Origin: Ctenosaura bakeri
Lineage: Eukaryota > Chordata > Lepidosauria > Squamata > Iguanidae
DNA: 64,000 nucleotides
Direction: 5' to 3'
Assembly (NCBI GenBank): GCA_948474755.1
Contig: CAOLHI010000642.1
Coordinates: 248,001 to 312,000 of the forward strand
Below, piece after piece: positions 21,180 to 31,893 of the stretch. The notes under the pieces are model-generated. The model did not search any database, had not been told where the DNA came from, and saw only the letters and a list, made by a program, of their open reading frames with translations. Position 1 is the first letter of the stretch. Each line of letters begins with the position of its first letter. The translations under genes were made by a program, and so were the position numbers.

Positions 21180-21518
21180 GGCCATTTCTGCCCTACACTG
21201 TTAAAGTGCAATTATTCCACTTTCAACCTCCTGTGGAATTCTGGGATTTGCAGTTCACTGAGGCTAACAAGCTCTCTGGCTGAGAATTCTCAATGCTTCT
21301 CCCTAAACTATAAACCCCAGGATTCCACAGGGTGTTGAAAGTGAAATAATGGCACTATGGCCATTTCCACACTCAACTGTTATAGTGCTATTATTCCACT
21401 TTGTGCATCTAGACACATCTGCAAACCTCAGGATTCCATAGGAGGTTGAAAGTGGAATTATAGCGCTATAATGGTCTAGTGCAGAAATGGCCTATAACAA
21501 TGCAGGACAGAAATGGCC
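21180..21518. mobile_element. Family A MITE (outer), TSD TAT
   Basis: The element starts GGCCATTTCTGCCC and ends ACAGAAATGGCC. TAT flanks both ends (21177-21179 and 21519-21521). It is interrupted at 21359-21492 by another family A copy. Confidence 0.85.
21359..21492. mobile_element. Family A MITE (inner), TSD TAT
   Basis: GGCCATTTCCACACTCAACT to GTGCAGAAATGGCC, with TAT on both sides (21356-21358 and 21493-21495). It sits at the TAT of the outer copy's CACTATAACA motif. Confidence 0.88.
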
Positions 21519-21659
21519 TATGAGAAGAAAGGAAGTGATCTAAACATTAGTGAGTGAGGTATGAATATCATGTTTGTTTATATATGCCGAGAGGAAGATT
21601 GGAAATCAACTTTTTTTCTTGTTTTTCTTTCTCTTTATTTTTTCTTTTTTATTTCATAT

Positions 21660-22639
21660 ATCTTTTATTGCATTTGTATAATGTACAATTATATATATAT
21701 ACATGCATGTGCACACACACACACACATAGATAGATAGATATTACATCATCTAGAATTTTAAAAAATGAGAGGGCAGAACTCACAAATCTGACACAGCAA
21801 AAGCAGTTGCAAGACTTTACTGTCCAGACTGTCCCAGCTGATGACCTCTGAACAAGCCCAGAGATAAGACAATGGATGTAAGGAGCAGGAAGCGTTGACA
21901 GAAAACAGTGATCAAGTGTGTTTGGAACTAGGACGGACGTCACTATCAGTTCTAACAAGGAGAATGTTTTCTCTTCTCCTCTCTTTTCCCTTCTTTTTTG
22001 CACCGCCACCCCCCACTCCCAGGGGAAACTTGACACTTTATGCTTATAAAACTTTATCTTCCCTTTTAGGAGAGCTGAGTTAAACGCGAGGATGGATTCT
22101 TTGACAGGCTGCCAAGCATTACCATTGAGGTTCACCCAGGTGGCACTAATTTAAGGGGCCCCATTCAGTCATTTTGTGCCACACACACACGCTTTCCTCT
22201 CCGTGATTCAGATGTCTGGCAAGTGGCAGCCTGTGAAGTTCTTCAGGAGCTCACACTGCTGCTGGTGGAAACCATTATAAAGAACACTGTGATCTGGACT
22301 GTTGTGGAAAGGATGGAGAGCAAAAGAAGAATTACTTTTTCTCAAGGAGGCAAGGAATACTCACAAATATCCTTTGTGAAAAGAAAAGGTGTCCTGACAG
22401 ATCCAGGCATTCCACTGAGAAACTAATCAGGTGCTGTTAGATGTTTTCACTTTTGTCAGTTTAGGACAAAAAAATCACTTACACAGAGAGATGCTTTCTC
22501 TGTGTAAAAAACACAACATTTTGCATAGGAAATGTTGCCCAGAATCCTGTTAGCATCTCAGGCATGCATAAATTGAGATCCTACATCGAGGAAAGGCACC
22601 ATAACTATGCTCGTGGAGTTAGTGTCATTAGTGACTGTG
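21660..22639. other. Mostly unassigned sequence with microsatellites
   Basis: An (AT)n-(AC)n-(GATA)n run lies at 21691-21742. The remainder includes a pyrimidine-rich block at 21960-22020. No convincing gene was seen. Confidence 0.35.
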
Positions 22640-23030
22640 ACATTGTGTATCTAAATCTGTATTGCACATGGATGCATATGCATTATACACTTCCATCTGT
22701 AATGCACAATTTTACACCAATGTGCATCATGAATACCTCTGTTAAACAACAATGCAGAAGTCCAATCCATCGGCATAAGTCAGTTTAGGGCGACGTATGT
22801 CACCAACAGGATGCTAGTCATCTCTTCCCAATGGAAACGGTTAGACTTTTTGTCTCGTGCTGTTCCTCTGCCTTCAGTTCACAGCCGCAAAAGTGTAATA
22901 GCTTTGGTCATGTATGTGCATTGCATATTAAGCACGGGTGCACATTGACATTTGGTAGGGCATTCAATGGCATGGTGGGATTCTTGGTTGCACAATGCTG
23001 TCATTCCACACAAGGATGATGTAGAGCAGA
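22640..23030. repeat. Repeat family F (TGCA-rich), one or two copies
   Basis: TTGCACATGGATGCATATGC, AATGCACAATTTTAC and GCACAATGCTGTCATTCCAC are shared with the TGCA-rich family at 8.9, 27.8 and 33.3 kb. Confidence 0.35.
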
Positions 23031-23202
23031 GCAGTTTACTGGAGAGAGTTAGGCCATTTCTGCACTAGCCTGTTATAGTGCTACTATTCCACTTTCAACA
23101 TCCTATGGAATCCCGGGGTTTGCAGTTTCGGGAGGGACCCTAAAGGCCCCTCCCTAAACTGCAAACCCCGGGATTCCATAGGATGTTGAAAGTGGAATAA
23201 TA

Positions 23203-24019
23203 AGGCAAATCACATAAAAAGGGAAATGATCAGAAGAAACTTGGAAAAATAAGTGAGTAATCAAGCTAGAAGAAAGAAGGAAGTTGAAAATGTACATTTG
23301 TATATAATCTGTATATAATTTTTATATAGAAGGGTGCTCATAAAACTCAGAAGAAAGCAGAAAAAGAATTCATATGTAAGATAAAGCAGAATATACAAGA
23401 TTGAAATTTATTTAGATACATAAAAGATATAGAGGTATCTGTATATGTAGACTAAGACCTTTTCCGCATGTTACCTTATCACGGAGGTGGGAGGTGCTGT
23501 TCGCGCAAGCAGGTTCTTGCACGAGGTGCTCTCTTAGCTGCTCCTTTGTCCTGCAGCTGGCTTCCTGGTCGCGTGACCGCCCTGCCCCTTCCTTCTGCAG
23601 TGCAGCCTGGGAGCTGTAGGCTGCGCTGGGGGAGGAAGTGCGGCCGGCGTGCCTGGGACGACGTACCACAGCGCAGGTAAGTGCACGCGGGCCCTGGGAG
23701 CCTTGTGAGAAAATGAAGCTGAAAATGAAAAGGCGCATGCGCGGTTCGCGTTAGGCTCATGAGCGGGAGTGTGTTGTATGGACTGCCGCTCCCATTTACG
23801 CGATTGTCAAGGGGCCCCCTCGCAAAAGAAAATGCATGCGAAAAGGGCCTAAGTTAGAAAAGCAACAGAAGAAGAAGAAGTAGAATAAGATGTTGGATAT
23901 GTGTACAAATTTGATTGTTGTTTTTGTTTTTTGTTTCTTATATATTTATAAAAAGAAAGAATGATTATTTGTAAATGTTGATTGTTATAACTTTGATAAC
24001 AATAAAATTAAAAAAAAGA
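23203..24019 (+). mobile_element. L1 3' UTR fragment with 15-bp TSD
   Basis: The TSD GAAAGTGGAATAATA lies at 23188-23202 and 24020-24034, within the MITE. The fragment is A-rich and ends AATAAAATTAAAAAAAAG, typical of L1-mediated insertion. A family B element is inserted inside it. Confidence 0.82.
23456..23849 (+). mobile_element. Family B GC-rich TIR element, copy B2, TSD TAA
   Basis: The start is GACCTTTTCCGCATG and the end is CATGCGAAAAGGGCC. TAA flanks both sides (23453-23455 and 23850-23852). The inside has acceptor-like CCTTCCTTCTGCAG ending at 23600, a 76-nt exon-like block (23601-23676), and donor-like GTAAGTGC at 23677. The core palindrome is degenerate near 23708-23730. Confidence 0.85.
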
Positions 24020-24135
24020 GAAAGTGGAATAATAGCACTATAACAGGCTAGTGTGGAAATGGCCTCAGCTTCAGTAGGTTGAGTCTGACCTCAATTCTTC
24101 CGTTTGCTTAGGTGGAAATTTTTAGTAGCATAGCT

Positions 24136-24398
24136 GACCTGCAATTTGCTACTTCTTTTTCTGTATCAAAGACATCCCAAAGCTACATTTCTAAAATAAT
24201 GTAAGGGGTGAGAATGACAAGGTCTTGCAGGGGGGTAGTTTGCTTGTGAAGCAATGTTTACTAGTTGTTTTTAAAGGTACTTTTCATGGCTTTTTAAAAA
24301 CACAGCAATCCTCTGTTTCAGTTGGGTACTTTCATGGACCCCTTATAAGGATATCATGGACCCCTGGGGGTCCCTGGACCCCAGGTTAAGAACCACTG
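24136..24398 (-). mobile_element. hAT-like element
   Basis: The right end reads GGACCCCAGGTTAAGAACCACTG, the inverse of the common hAT terminus CAGTGGTTCTTAACC. Flanks GCATAGCT (24128-24135) and GCATAGAT (24399-24406) match at 7 of 8, fitting an 8-bp TSD. The left terminus is poorly preserved. Confidence 0.55.
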
Positions 24399-24731
24399 GC
24401 ATAGATCAATTAATAACTCTACATTTGGAGATCTACTCTATATAACCCTGACATAGGATTTCAGTCAGTCTCTTTGGTGGGGAAAAAACCCACAATGTAT
24501 TCTACACAAAAATCCCATGGTTTCTTTGAGATAAAAATCCAGATGAATTTTGGACACAAATGAGTTCTTCATGGGAAAAAAAAATCCCAAAATGAGAAAA
24601 GAAAAGTGCAGAAATTCTCATAATTTAGCCCAGTGGAGAGAAATCATTCTGTTATTATATGGAAGAATGAAAGAAGCAGAGATTTGCCTTCCTCTCGTAT
24701 ACACAACCTTCAGTGGACACCGTCAAGAGAT

Positions 24732-25599
24732 TGTTATCATGGTTATGATATATTGGGTGAGAGCACTAGATATCCTTTTGAGATCAAATAATTTGGCCTT
24801 TGCTTGACCTTTCTCTGCCACCCCACTCCATGTGTTTGCAGAGGTCCACCGGACAAGCACGTCTGGGGCACGGCCGTTAATGGTTGTACATTCCAAACCC
24901 CATTCAGGCAGGCAACTTAAGCCTCTCCGTTGCTTTAGGGAAAAACCTCCCTGCAAACCAGCTTTGCTTGGTGCATAGCTACACAAAGCCACTCTGCCAA
25001 GAGCCAAGCCATTCCTTTATGTCGGGCCATCAATGTACCGGCCACACTATTGTCATCAAGAGCTAAGCTAATCATGCAAAACTTGACCTTTTCCAACTCC
25101 TTTGTCCAACTCCAAATCTCCTTTGTTCTCACCGAGCATAACATAGCCTGTAGGTAGAATCCACCCTATAAAAGGTCCCCACTTTTGGGACTTCCTCGGA
25201 CTATTTTGGACTTCCATCCTGCCTTGCTGTCGGTTTGTCTGAAGAACTCCCCTCAGCCAGCCACGCTGAGCTTCTTCCTCTTCCATCCCCACTTCTCCCC
25301 AGGATTACAAGAAAAGGTGTCGTATTACCCATTCCCTTGAATCTCTCCATTCCTATTTCCAAGTTAGCTAGTGTGTGTGTTGTCTTATTTTATCTTTCAA
25401 TAAAACTGTTATTTTGTTACTTTTAAACTTGCTTGCCTGCTCTCTGACCTGATGCCGTAGACATTGGGTTAAAGATCCTTGCTGAAGTTACCCTGCCTCT
25501 CGTTTAGCCAAGAGAGTGCTCCAGCTAAATTCCCCCAACTTGTGTTTTTATTTGGTTATTTGGGGTGCCCCTCGCAGACCCCCAACATACAAGGTAACA
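24732..25599 (+). mobile_element. Solo LTR 2, TSD AGAT
   Basis: The LTR runs TGTTATC to AAGGTAACA, with a 4-bp TSD AGAT on both sides (24728-24731 and 25600-25603). TATAAAA lies at 25167-25173 and AATAAA at 25399-25404. It is homologous to LTR 1, including GCCTGACC(T)GATGCCGTAGACATTGGG-like U5 sequence. A 4-bp TSD is typical of gammaretrovirus-like ERVs. Confidence 0.9.
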
Positions 25600-25603
25600 A
25601 GAT

Positions 25604-26404
25604 TACCATCTGAAAGCCCTGGGGGCAGATGTTGGAGGATTAGAACCATTATGTGAAGTTATGTTTCTCAACCCCTACTCTCTCTCTTTTTTTAAAATAT
25701 AAAATATCATGTCCATCTTCATGGCTTCAGTTATGGGATATGTGTGCAAGATGAGGACATTCTCTGCCATGTCCTGGATTATCTGCTCTCAAAAACTTCA
25801 CTTAAAGTTTCAAACAGAAGCACTTATTTAGAGAAGCAAGCAACATGGCAACTTTTCCAAAAGTTGCTGAGACTAAAGCATCCAAGTGGGTTATAGGTTT
25901 CATACCTTATCTTACAAATTTTGGCAAGTATATTAATGATAAGTTTAAGTTATACACTTCAAGTCACCCCACCAGCACAGTCATTTTCCTGGCCTTACAG
26001 TTATTTACATAACTTTCATCATGGGAGCAAGAAGAAGTTGCAGTTCCCGTATCTGTGCAAAGCCAATTCTCATAACACCTTCTCACTACTTCACTGTTTC
26101 CCCTCTTTTGATCTCCTTCTCTCTTGCTCGATACAAAGTGACATTGAATACACTGCAATTAAACACTTGGAGCCTTGGGATACTTTGTGATATACAAAGT
26201 TGCAGGTAGCCATTAGCAATGGATACATAATATTACTCCAGTGAGCGATGCCCTGTTTGCGCAATGCAGCTATATGATTACATATATTAATGCATGCATA
26301 TGACAGGAGCCATGCATCCTGACACTGCCTCCCCCATAAAAATTGTGTCCCCATGCTTATGCCTGCTCCTAGGCACTTCACTCCATGCATCTGACAAAGT
26401 AGAC
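25604..26404. other. Unassigned sequence
   Basis: No gene or recognised repeat is visible. The sequence is AT-rich with scattered TGCA words near 26270-26320. Confidence 0.3.
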
Positions 26405-26407
26405 TTA

Positions 26408-26999
26408 GGCCATTTTGACATGACATCGCAATCCCACAATAGCTATCCTGTCCCCAAGTGTTGCGAAACCGCCTTATACTATTTCTAGGAAAATTCCTTC
26501 AAGAGCTTCCTTTAGCACTTCAATCCCACCAGCCGGCTCACTGCGGAACTGTAATTGCACTTGATAGTGCTTCCTGTTGTCATGGATCCAGCGTGCCCAG
26601 CATGTCCCCCCTCAGTGACTCCCATGGCATGGTAACTTTGAAAGTAATTACCTCTCCATATTTATTTTAAAGTTCTCCTTTGAGTTAAAACTTTTTATTT
26701 ATTTTTTAAATACATTTTTAGTCATTATAGTGTGAAAATGCAATAGTGTACTGGCGTGTTTAGTATGGCTTCCAAAGAAAAAGAAAAACAAAACCCAACC
26801 TATCAGGGGGGGTGGGGTGGGGTGGGGTGGGGTGGTGGGACGAAGGCAGGGAAAAGGAGTGGCCAAGGATGCTGTGGCGCAGAAAGAACAGGAAGAAGGG
26901 TGCAGAAAACAATGTTCCTGATCTGCTACCATCACATGAGTGGCAATGCCAGGATCGTAACAATATACCATGCTAATGATGTCTTGTGTGGAAATGGCC
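26408..26999. mobile_element. Family C TIR element, TSD TTA
   Basis: The start is GGCCATTTTGACATGACATC and the end is GATGTCTTGTGTGGAAATGGCC, an inverted pair. TTA flanks both ends (26405-26407 and 27000-27002). A (GGGGT)n tract lies at 26809-26835. The termini match families A and B. Confidence 0.75.
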
Positions 27000-27009
27000 T
27001 TAATCTACA

Positions 27010-27148
27010 AAAGGTTATGCTTTGGAGGTTTTTAAGCAGAGGCTGGATGGCCATCTCTCAGGAGTGCTTTGATGGGTGTTCCTGCATAGCAGGGGGTTGG
27101 ACTGGATGACCCCTGGGGTCTCTTCCAACTCTGATTTGATGATTCTAT
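27010..27148 (+). mobile_element. CR1 LINE 3' tail
   Basis: GGAGGTTTTTAAGCAGAGGC through GATTTGATGATTCTATG, the CR1 3' end. Confidence 0.85.
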
Positions 27149-27220
27149 GCCCCCAAGTTCTTTCTATCAAAGACACTAAAAGATCCCTTTGAGTACAGAT
27201 ATTAACTAATACTACCTAGA

Positions 27221-27700
27221 CCAGGGCGGGCCCCCATCGGCGACTGATGGATGCCTGAGTTCAGTTGTAGAAGCAGACCGACATTTTTGTCTAAATGAAT
27301 TAATTGAGGGTGAACAACAGTAGGTGGGCCAGTGGCCAACTTCTTCCTCCCAGATCCCCTCCCATCAGCTGTACCCCTCATCAAGACCAAACGCCTCTAT
27401 GTACCTCTGCAGTCCCTCTCAAAATGGTAGCAGGACTTCCTCTTGCCATTTTGAGAGGGACTGCAGAGGAAAACAGAGGTGTTTGAAAGTAGGATGGGGT
27501 ACTGGGGATGCTTATGTGGGTTTGAGTGGGAATATTTTCGTGTTTCTACATTTCGGAGGGAGCTTTCAGTGAGGTTTGGTGGCAAAAACCACCCCAAAAT
27601 CAGCAAATTTGGGGGGTAAATTCATGTTTGTTGTTTTGGGGAAATGGTGGGGGCCTCCAGAGGCCACATGGAGCCAACAGGCCACAATTTGCCTACCCTA
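27221..27700. repeat. Hairpin-bearing repeat, possibly hAT-like
   Basis: A perfect 24-bp inverted repeat with an 18-nt loop lies at 27404-27427 and 27446-27469. The right side (GGCCACAATTTGCCTACCCTA) and left side (TAGACCAGGGCGGGCC) are weakly inverted, as in a short non-autonomous DNA element. The family is uncertain. Confidence 0.45.
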
Positions 27701-27704
27701 TACA

Positions 27705-27920
27705 CAAATCTGTATTCAGCTGATGGTTGTGGATGCAGAATCATACAAGTGGTAACAATGCGTATTCCACACACAAATCTGTCCTGTGCATTGTACATGT
27801 CATACACAGATGCTCACTGCACATTGCTGTCATGCATCCCATGTTCTGTGCATGTCCATTTGTGCCATGTTGCAATTCACCAAAACATAATTGCTCTGCA
27901 ACACCATCAGTGTAAACTGA
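27705..27920. repeat. Repeat family F (TGCA-rich), copy
   Basis: TGTGCATTGTACATGTCATA, CACTGCACATTGCTGTCATG and GTGCATGTCCATTTGTG are shared with copies near 22.9, 32.7 and 34.6 kb. Confidence 0.4.
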
Positions 27921-28875
27921 TGTTCCATCCCCTTGGTGTAAGATTTCCACTCCCGTTTGCTCCAAGCGCCGCTTCTCTTTGGTTTCGGGAGTTCCTTCTT
28001 TTTTTACCCACAAAATGAACTCAGTTCCTGGGGACGAAGAGCAGATTACTTCATTAAGAGGGCCTGCAAAGTGCAGGGGGTGACAATCTGTCTATCTATG
28101 GTGCAGCTTTGCGGGGGGGAGCTGGTTGTTCCAAGGGACTGAGCACACATGTGGTATCATTTTCCCCTTTTATTCGGAACACGCAGCTCTAAATGAATAA
28201 CAGTTCTTACAAGGCCCTCCGGGGACTCTCGATAGAAAGAAAGTTGCTCTCTTTTGGAAAAGTGGCTGGGGCGTGGAGGGGGGAGAGAAGGAGGAGGAGG
28301 GGAAAGAACAAGCCTGAAAAAGTCTCTCTGGGACAGAGAGGCACTTGACTTCTGACCTTTCTCTTTTGCTTTTTTTCCTACCCCCCCACCCCAAGGCACC
28401 TGTATCAGCTTTTCAACCTCACCAGCAGTAATTATCCACTTTTGGAGGTGAAGTGTTTTAAACCTTGGACCACGTTTAATGGAGCTTAGTGCATATCGGT
28501 GGTGGCTGTGGCATGTCATTGCAAACTTCCTGGCGGGGCCACGTGGGTGGGGCAGGGTGGGGGGGAAGAGATGGCTGTTGAGGTAGAAGGATGAGGTTGG
28601 GGGAGAGATGTTGTTTTTTGAAACAGTTGAAAGAGAGTTTAGGGAGGGGGCAAAGGAGATGAATCGGTTTCTCCTCCCTGACAGCTTCAGACAAAAGAAG
28701 CTTTCCGGCCACCTGGTCTGCCTCTCCCACACCTGCTCCCAAAGAGGGCTGGGGAGGGACGCTTAAAGAGGAGGGTTAACCCAGAGCTTTGTACTCCCTT
28801 CCCTTGATCCTTTTGTTTGCAGGTATCTCTCTACAACCACCCTCGGTCACTTAATAGTCCTTCAGAGAAAGAGAG
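27921..28875. other. Unassigned purine/pyrimidine-rich sequence
   Basis: This holds G-rich and GA-rich tracts (28270-28310, 28540-28600). A 191-codon minus-strand ORF here is low-complexity and has no recognisable domain. It could be unique intergenic DNA. Confidence 0.3.
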
Positions 28876-28963
28876 AGATAAAATCATAGAAGCATAGAAA
28901 TGTAGAGTTGGAAGAGACCCCAGGGGCCATCCAGTCCAACCCCCTGCCATGCAGGAACACCCT

Positions 28964-29805
28964 GTGTGTTTGGGGGGTCCCAGGAGGGGTGCCCAGGTTG
29001 CCAAATAAAATACCAATTGGGGGGAAATTAGCTGGAGCACTCTCTTGGCTAACGAGAGGCAGGGTAACTTTGCAAGGATCTTTGAACCCAATGTCTATGG
29101 CTTCAGGTCAGGGAACAGGCACGCAAGTTTTAAAGTAACCAAAAATAACAATTTTATTGAAAGAGAAACAAATAATAAAACAACACACACACTAACTGGA
29201 AAGCAGAATTGGAGAGCTTAAGGATAGGCAATACGACACCTGGTCTTGTCCTCCTGGAGAAATAGAAGGGGTTCCGAAGAAGAAAACTCAGTGTGGCCGG
29301 CTGAGGGGAGTTTCCTTAGACGACCAGCAGCAGGGCGGGATGGCAGTCCAAAGTAGTCCGAAGACCGTTTGAAAGTGAGGGGTTTTTATAGGGGAGTTTG
29401 TGCCTACCGGCTATGGCAAGCCAGGTGAGAAAAAAAGGAGTTTTGGTGCTGGACAAAGGATTTGGAAAGGTCAAATTTAGCATGATGAGCTTGACCCTCA
29501 ATGACAATAGTTTGGTCAGTATGCAAATGTCTTGTTTACTGGACTGGCTCTGCTGAGAGCTGCACAGCTATTGTGAAGTTAGCAAGTGGAAGTTCCCTGA
29601 AGCTACGAGCGAGGCTGGAGTTGCTGACCTCAATAGGATCTGAATGTGAAACCCATTAGCGGCCACACTCTGTCCGTGCTTGTCCAGAGAACCTCGCAAA
29701 CACGTGGAGTGAGGTGACTGAAAGCAGGTCCAGTTAAGGCCGAATTGCTTGATATGGAAATGATATCTGGGGGTCCCCACCTACGGTGCCATAACGGAAG
29801 TTACA
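28964..29805 (-). mobile_element. Solo LTR 4 (minus strand) inserted in CR1
   Basis: The minus-strand copy belongs to the LTR 1/2 family. Its start is seen as GGAAGTTACA ending at 29805, its TATAAAA as TTTTATA at 29384-29390, and its AATAAA as TTTATT at 29153-29158. The U3 start has GATATCATTTCCATATCA, as in LTR 1. The other terminus (TGTTA on the plus strand) is missing, apparently deleted between CCCT repeats. Confidence 0.85.
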
Positions 29806-30508
29806 AAAGCACTCCCAACAGACGGCCACGCAGCCTCTGCTTAAAAATCTCCAAAGAAGGAGACTCCACTACACTCCATGGAGGCAGCAGATTCCACTGC
29901 CGGACAGCCCTGATCATCAGGGAGTTCTTCCTGAGGTTCAGGTGGAATCTCCTTTCCTGCAGCTTGAATCCATGGCTCCTTGTCCTGGTCTCTGGAGCAG
30001 CAGAAAACAAGCCCTCTCCTTCCTCTACGTGGCATCCCTTCAAATATTTAAACATGGCTATCATGTCCCCTCTTAACCTTCTCTTCTGCAGACTAAACAG
30101 ACCCAGCTCCCTAAGCCGTTCCTCATAGGGCTTCATGGCTTCCAGGCCCCTCACCATTTTGGTCGCCCTCCTCTGGACTTGCTCCAGCTTGACCATGTCC
30201 TTCTTGAATTGGGGTGCCCAGAACTGGACACAGTATTCAAGATGAGGTATAACCAAAGCAGAGTAGAGTGGTACCAGTAGCTCCCTCGATCTAGACACCA
30301 TACTCCTGTTGATGCAGTCGAGAATTGCATTGGATTTCTTGGCTGCCGCATCACACTGCTGACTCATGTTCAGCTTGTGGTCTATTAAGACTTCTAGATC
30401 CCTTTCACACTTACTGGTCTCCAGCCACGTGTCCCCCATCCTATATTTCTGTATTGCATTTTTTCTATCTAAGTGTAGGACCTTACATTTCTCTCTGTTG
30501 AATTTCAT
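29804..30508 (-). pseudogene. CR1 ORF2 C-terminal region
   Basis: About 230 codons are open on the minus strand after [15 protein letters not shown], through the RT thumb and C-terminal region ([25 protein letters not shown]) to the LGVLL end at the LTR junction. The catalytic RT motifs lie beyond the 5' truncation. It is not functional. Confidence 0.85.
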
Positions 30509-30524
30509 TTTGTTCGCCTTGGCC

Positions 30525-30715
30525 CTGATGGTCAGGGCTGTCCGGCAGTGGAATCTGCTGCCTCGGAGTGTGGTGGAGTCTCCTATTTCTTTCGAGGTTT
30601 TTAAGCAGAGGCTGGATGGTCATCTGTCAGGAGTGCTTTGATGGGTGTTCCTGTATGGCAGGGGGTTGGACCGGATGGCCCCTGGGGTCTCTTCCAACTG
30701 TACATTTCTATGATC
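30525..30715 (+). mobile_element. CR1 LINE 3' end, head to head with previous copy
   Basis: CTGATGGTCAGGGCTGTCCG through CATTTCTATGAT. It begins exactly where the minus-strand CR1 ends, and both share GGCCC at the junction. Confidence 0.85.
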
Positions 30716-31893
30716 ATCAACAGCTATACTTCAGAGTGGAGGGAAATCACAAGTGGAGTGCAAAAGGGTTCTGTCTTGATGCTGATACCCTTCAATATTT
30801 TTATCAGTGACTTAGACAATGGGTTAGAGGGAATCCTTATCAAGTTTGCAGATGATACAAAATTGGGAGGCGTAGCTAGCACATTGGAAGACAGGAACAG
30901 AATTCAAAATGACCTTGACAAATTAGAAAAACAGCTAAAATTAACAGAATGAAATTTAGCAGTGGCAAATGCCAAATTCTACATTTAAGCCACAAAAACT
31001 AAATGCACACTTACAAAATGGGAAAACTTGGCTTAGGCGCAGTACATGTGAAAAGGACCTTGGGACTGTTGTTGGTCTAAAGTTGAACATGACCCAGCAG
31101 TGTGATGCTGCAGCAAAGCAGGTGAATAATATTTTAGGCTGCCTTAATGCCACCATAGTTTCCAAGACGAGGGAAGTAACATTCCCACAATATTCTGCAC
31201 TAGTCAGGCCTCACCTGTGGTATTGTATTCAATTTTATGAAGGATATAGACAAATTGAGAGAGCCAGTGCAGTGCAGTGGTTTGAGGCTACAATCCTAGA
31301 GGGCAGGGTTCAATTCCACTCTTTTCCATGGAAACCCAGTGGGTGACCTTGGGCACATCATGCACTCTCAGCTCCAGAAACCCCATGATAGAGTCACCTT
31401 AGGGTTTCCATAAGTCAGAAATGACCTGAAGGCACACAACAGCATTGACAAGTTGGAGAAGGTTCAGAGAAGGGCAACGGGGATGATACAAGATGCACAA
31501 GGAAAGGTTGAGGGAGCTGTTTCAGCCTGGTGGAAAGAGGATTGAAGGATGACATGATCACACTCTTTAAATACCCCAAGGGCTGTCATGGAGAGGAAGA
31601 CGCAGGCTTGTTCTCTGCTGCCCCAGAAGATAAGACCAGGTTTCATGGTTTTAAATTGCAGGATTTCAGTGGAACATTAGACGAATTTCTTGACAGTAAG
31701 AGCAGTTTGGCAATGGAACCAATTGCCTTGAGAGGTGGTGGGTCTCCTTTGCTGGACATCTTCAGAAAGAGGCTGGACAGCTACCTGCTGGGGATGCTTT
31801 AGCTGGAAATCCTGCACTGAGCAGGAGGTTGAACTTGATAGTCCATGCGGCTCCTTTCAGATCTATGATTTCATGATTCTTTGATTCTGTGAT
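30716..31893 (+). mobile_element. Older CR1 LINE with RT motifs, split by a SINE
   Basis: The diverged plus-strand copy starts near RT motif B (TSGVQKGSVL) and keeps FADDTKLGG. It continues to a degraded 3' end, TTCTTTGATTCTGTGAT. It is interrupted at 31258-31445 by a SINE. Multiple stops make it a pseudogene. Confidence 0.8.
31258..31445 (+). mobile_element. SINE family T in CR1
   Basis: The tRNA-like head AGTGCAGTGGTTTGAGG has a B-box-like GGGTTCAATTCC. It is followed by CCCAGTGGGTGACCTTGGGC and a tail AAGGCACACAACAG. Near-repeat flanks GACAAATTGAGAG and GACAAGTTGGAG suggest a TSD. Confidence 0.75.

Larger units (their letters stand above)
20950..21650 (+). mobile_element. L1 LINE 3' fragment carrying nested MITEs
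   Basis: A short frame (20978-21175) resembles the end of L1 ORF2p: MDLAEMDKLTHLI, then KEWEPFVDF. L1 3' UTR sequence resumes after the MITEs (21519 onward) and ends near a T-rich run. The MITE target site is ...GATTAT / TATGAG... Confidence 0.65.
23052..24064. mobile_element. Family A MITE split by an L1
   Basis: The left part is 23052-23202 (palindromic arms with a GGGAGGGACC core) and the right part is 24020-24064 (ending GTGTGGAAATGGCC). The L1 fragment and its TSD lie between. Confidence 0.85.
28876..30524 (-). mobile_element. CR1 LINE split by an LTR
   Basis: The 3' end and tail are at 28876-28963 and the ORF2 region is at 29806-30524. In intact copies the two are separated only by a few bases (ACACCCT then CAAAGCACTCC). 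The right boundary joins a second CR1 head to head. Confidence 0.9.

Noticed and set aside
21720..22140. 148-codon minus-strand ORF
   Set aside because: It reads into microsatellite DNA and has no recognised domain.
28157..28732. 191-codon minus-strand ORF
   Set aside because: It is low-complexity sequence from purine-rich DNA, with no domain, no splice context and overlapping ORFs in other frames.
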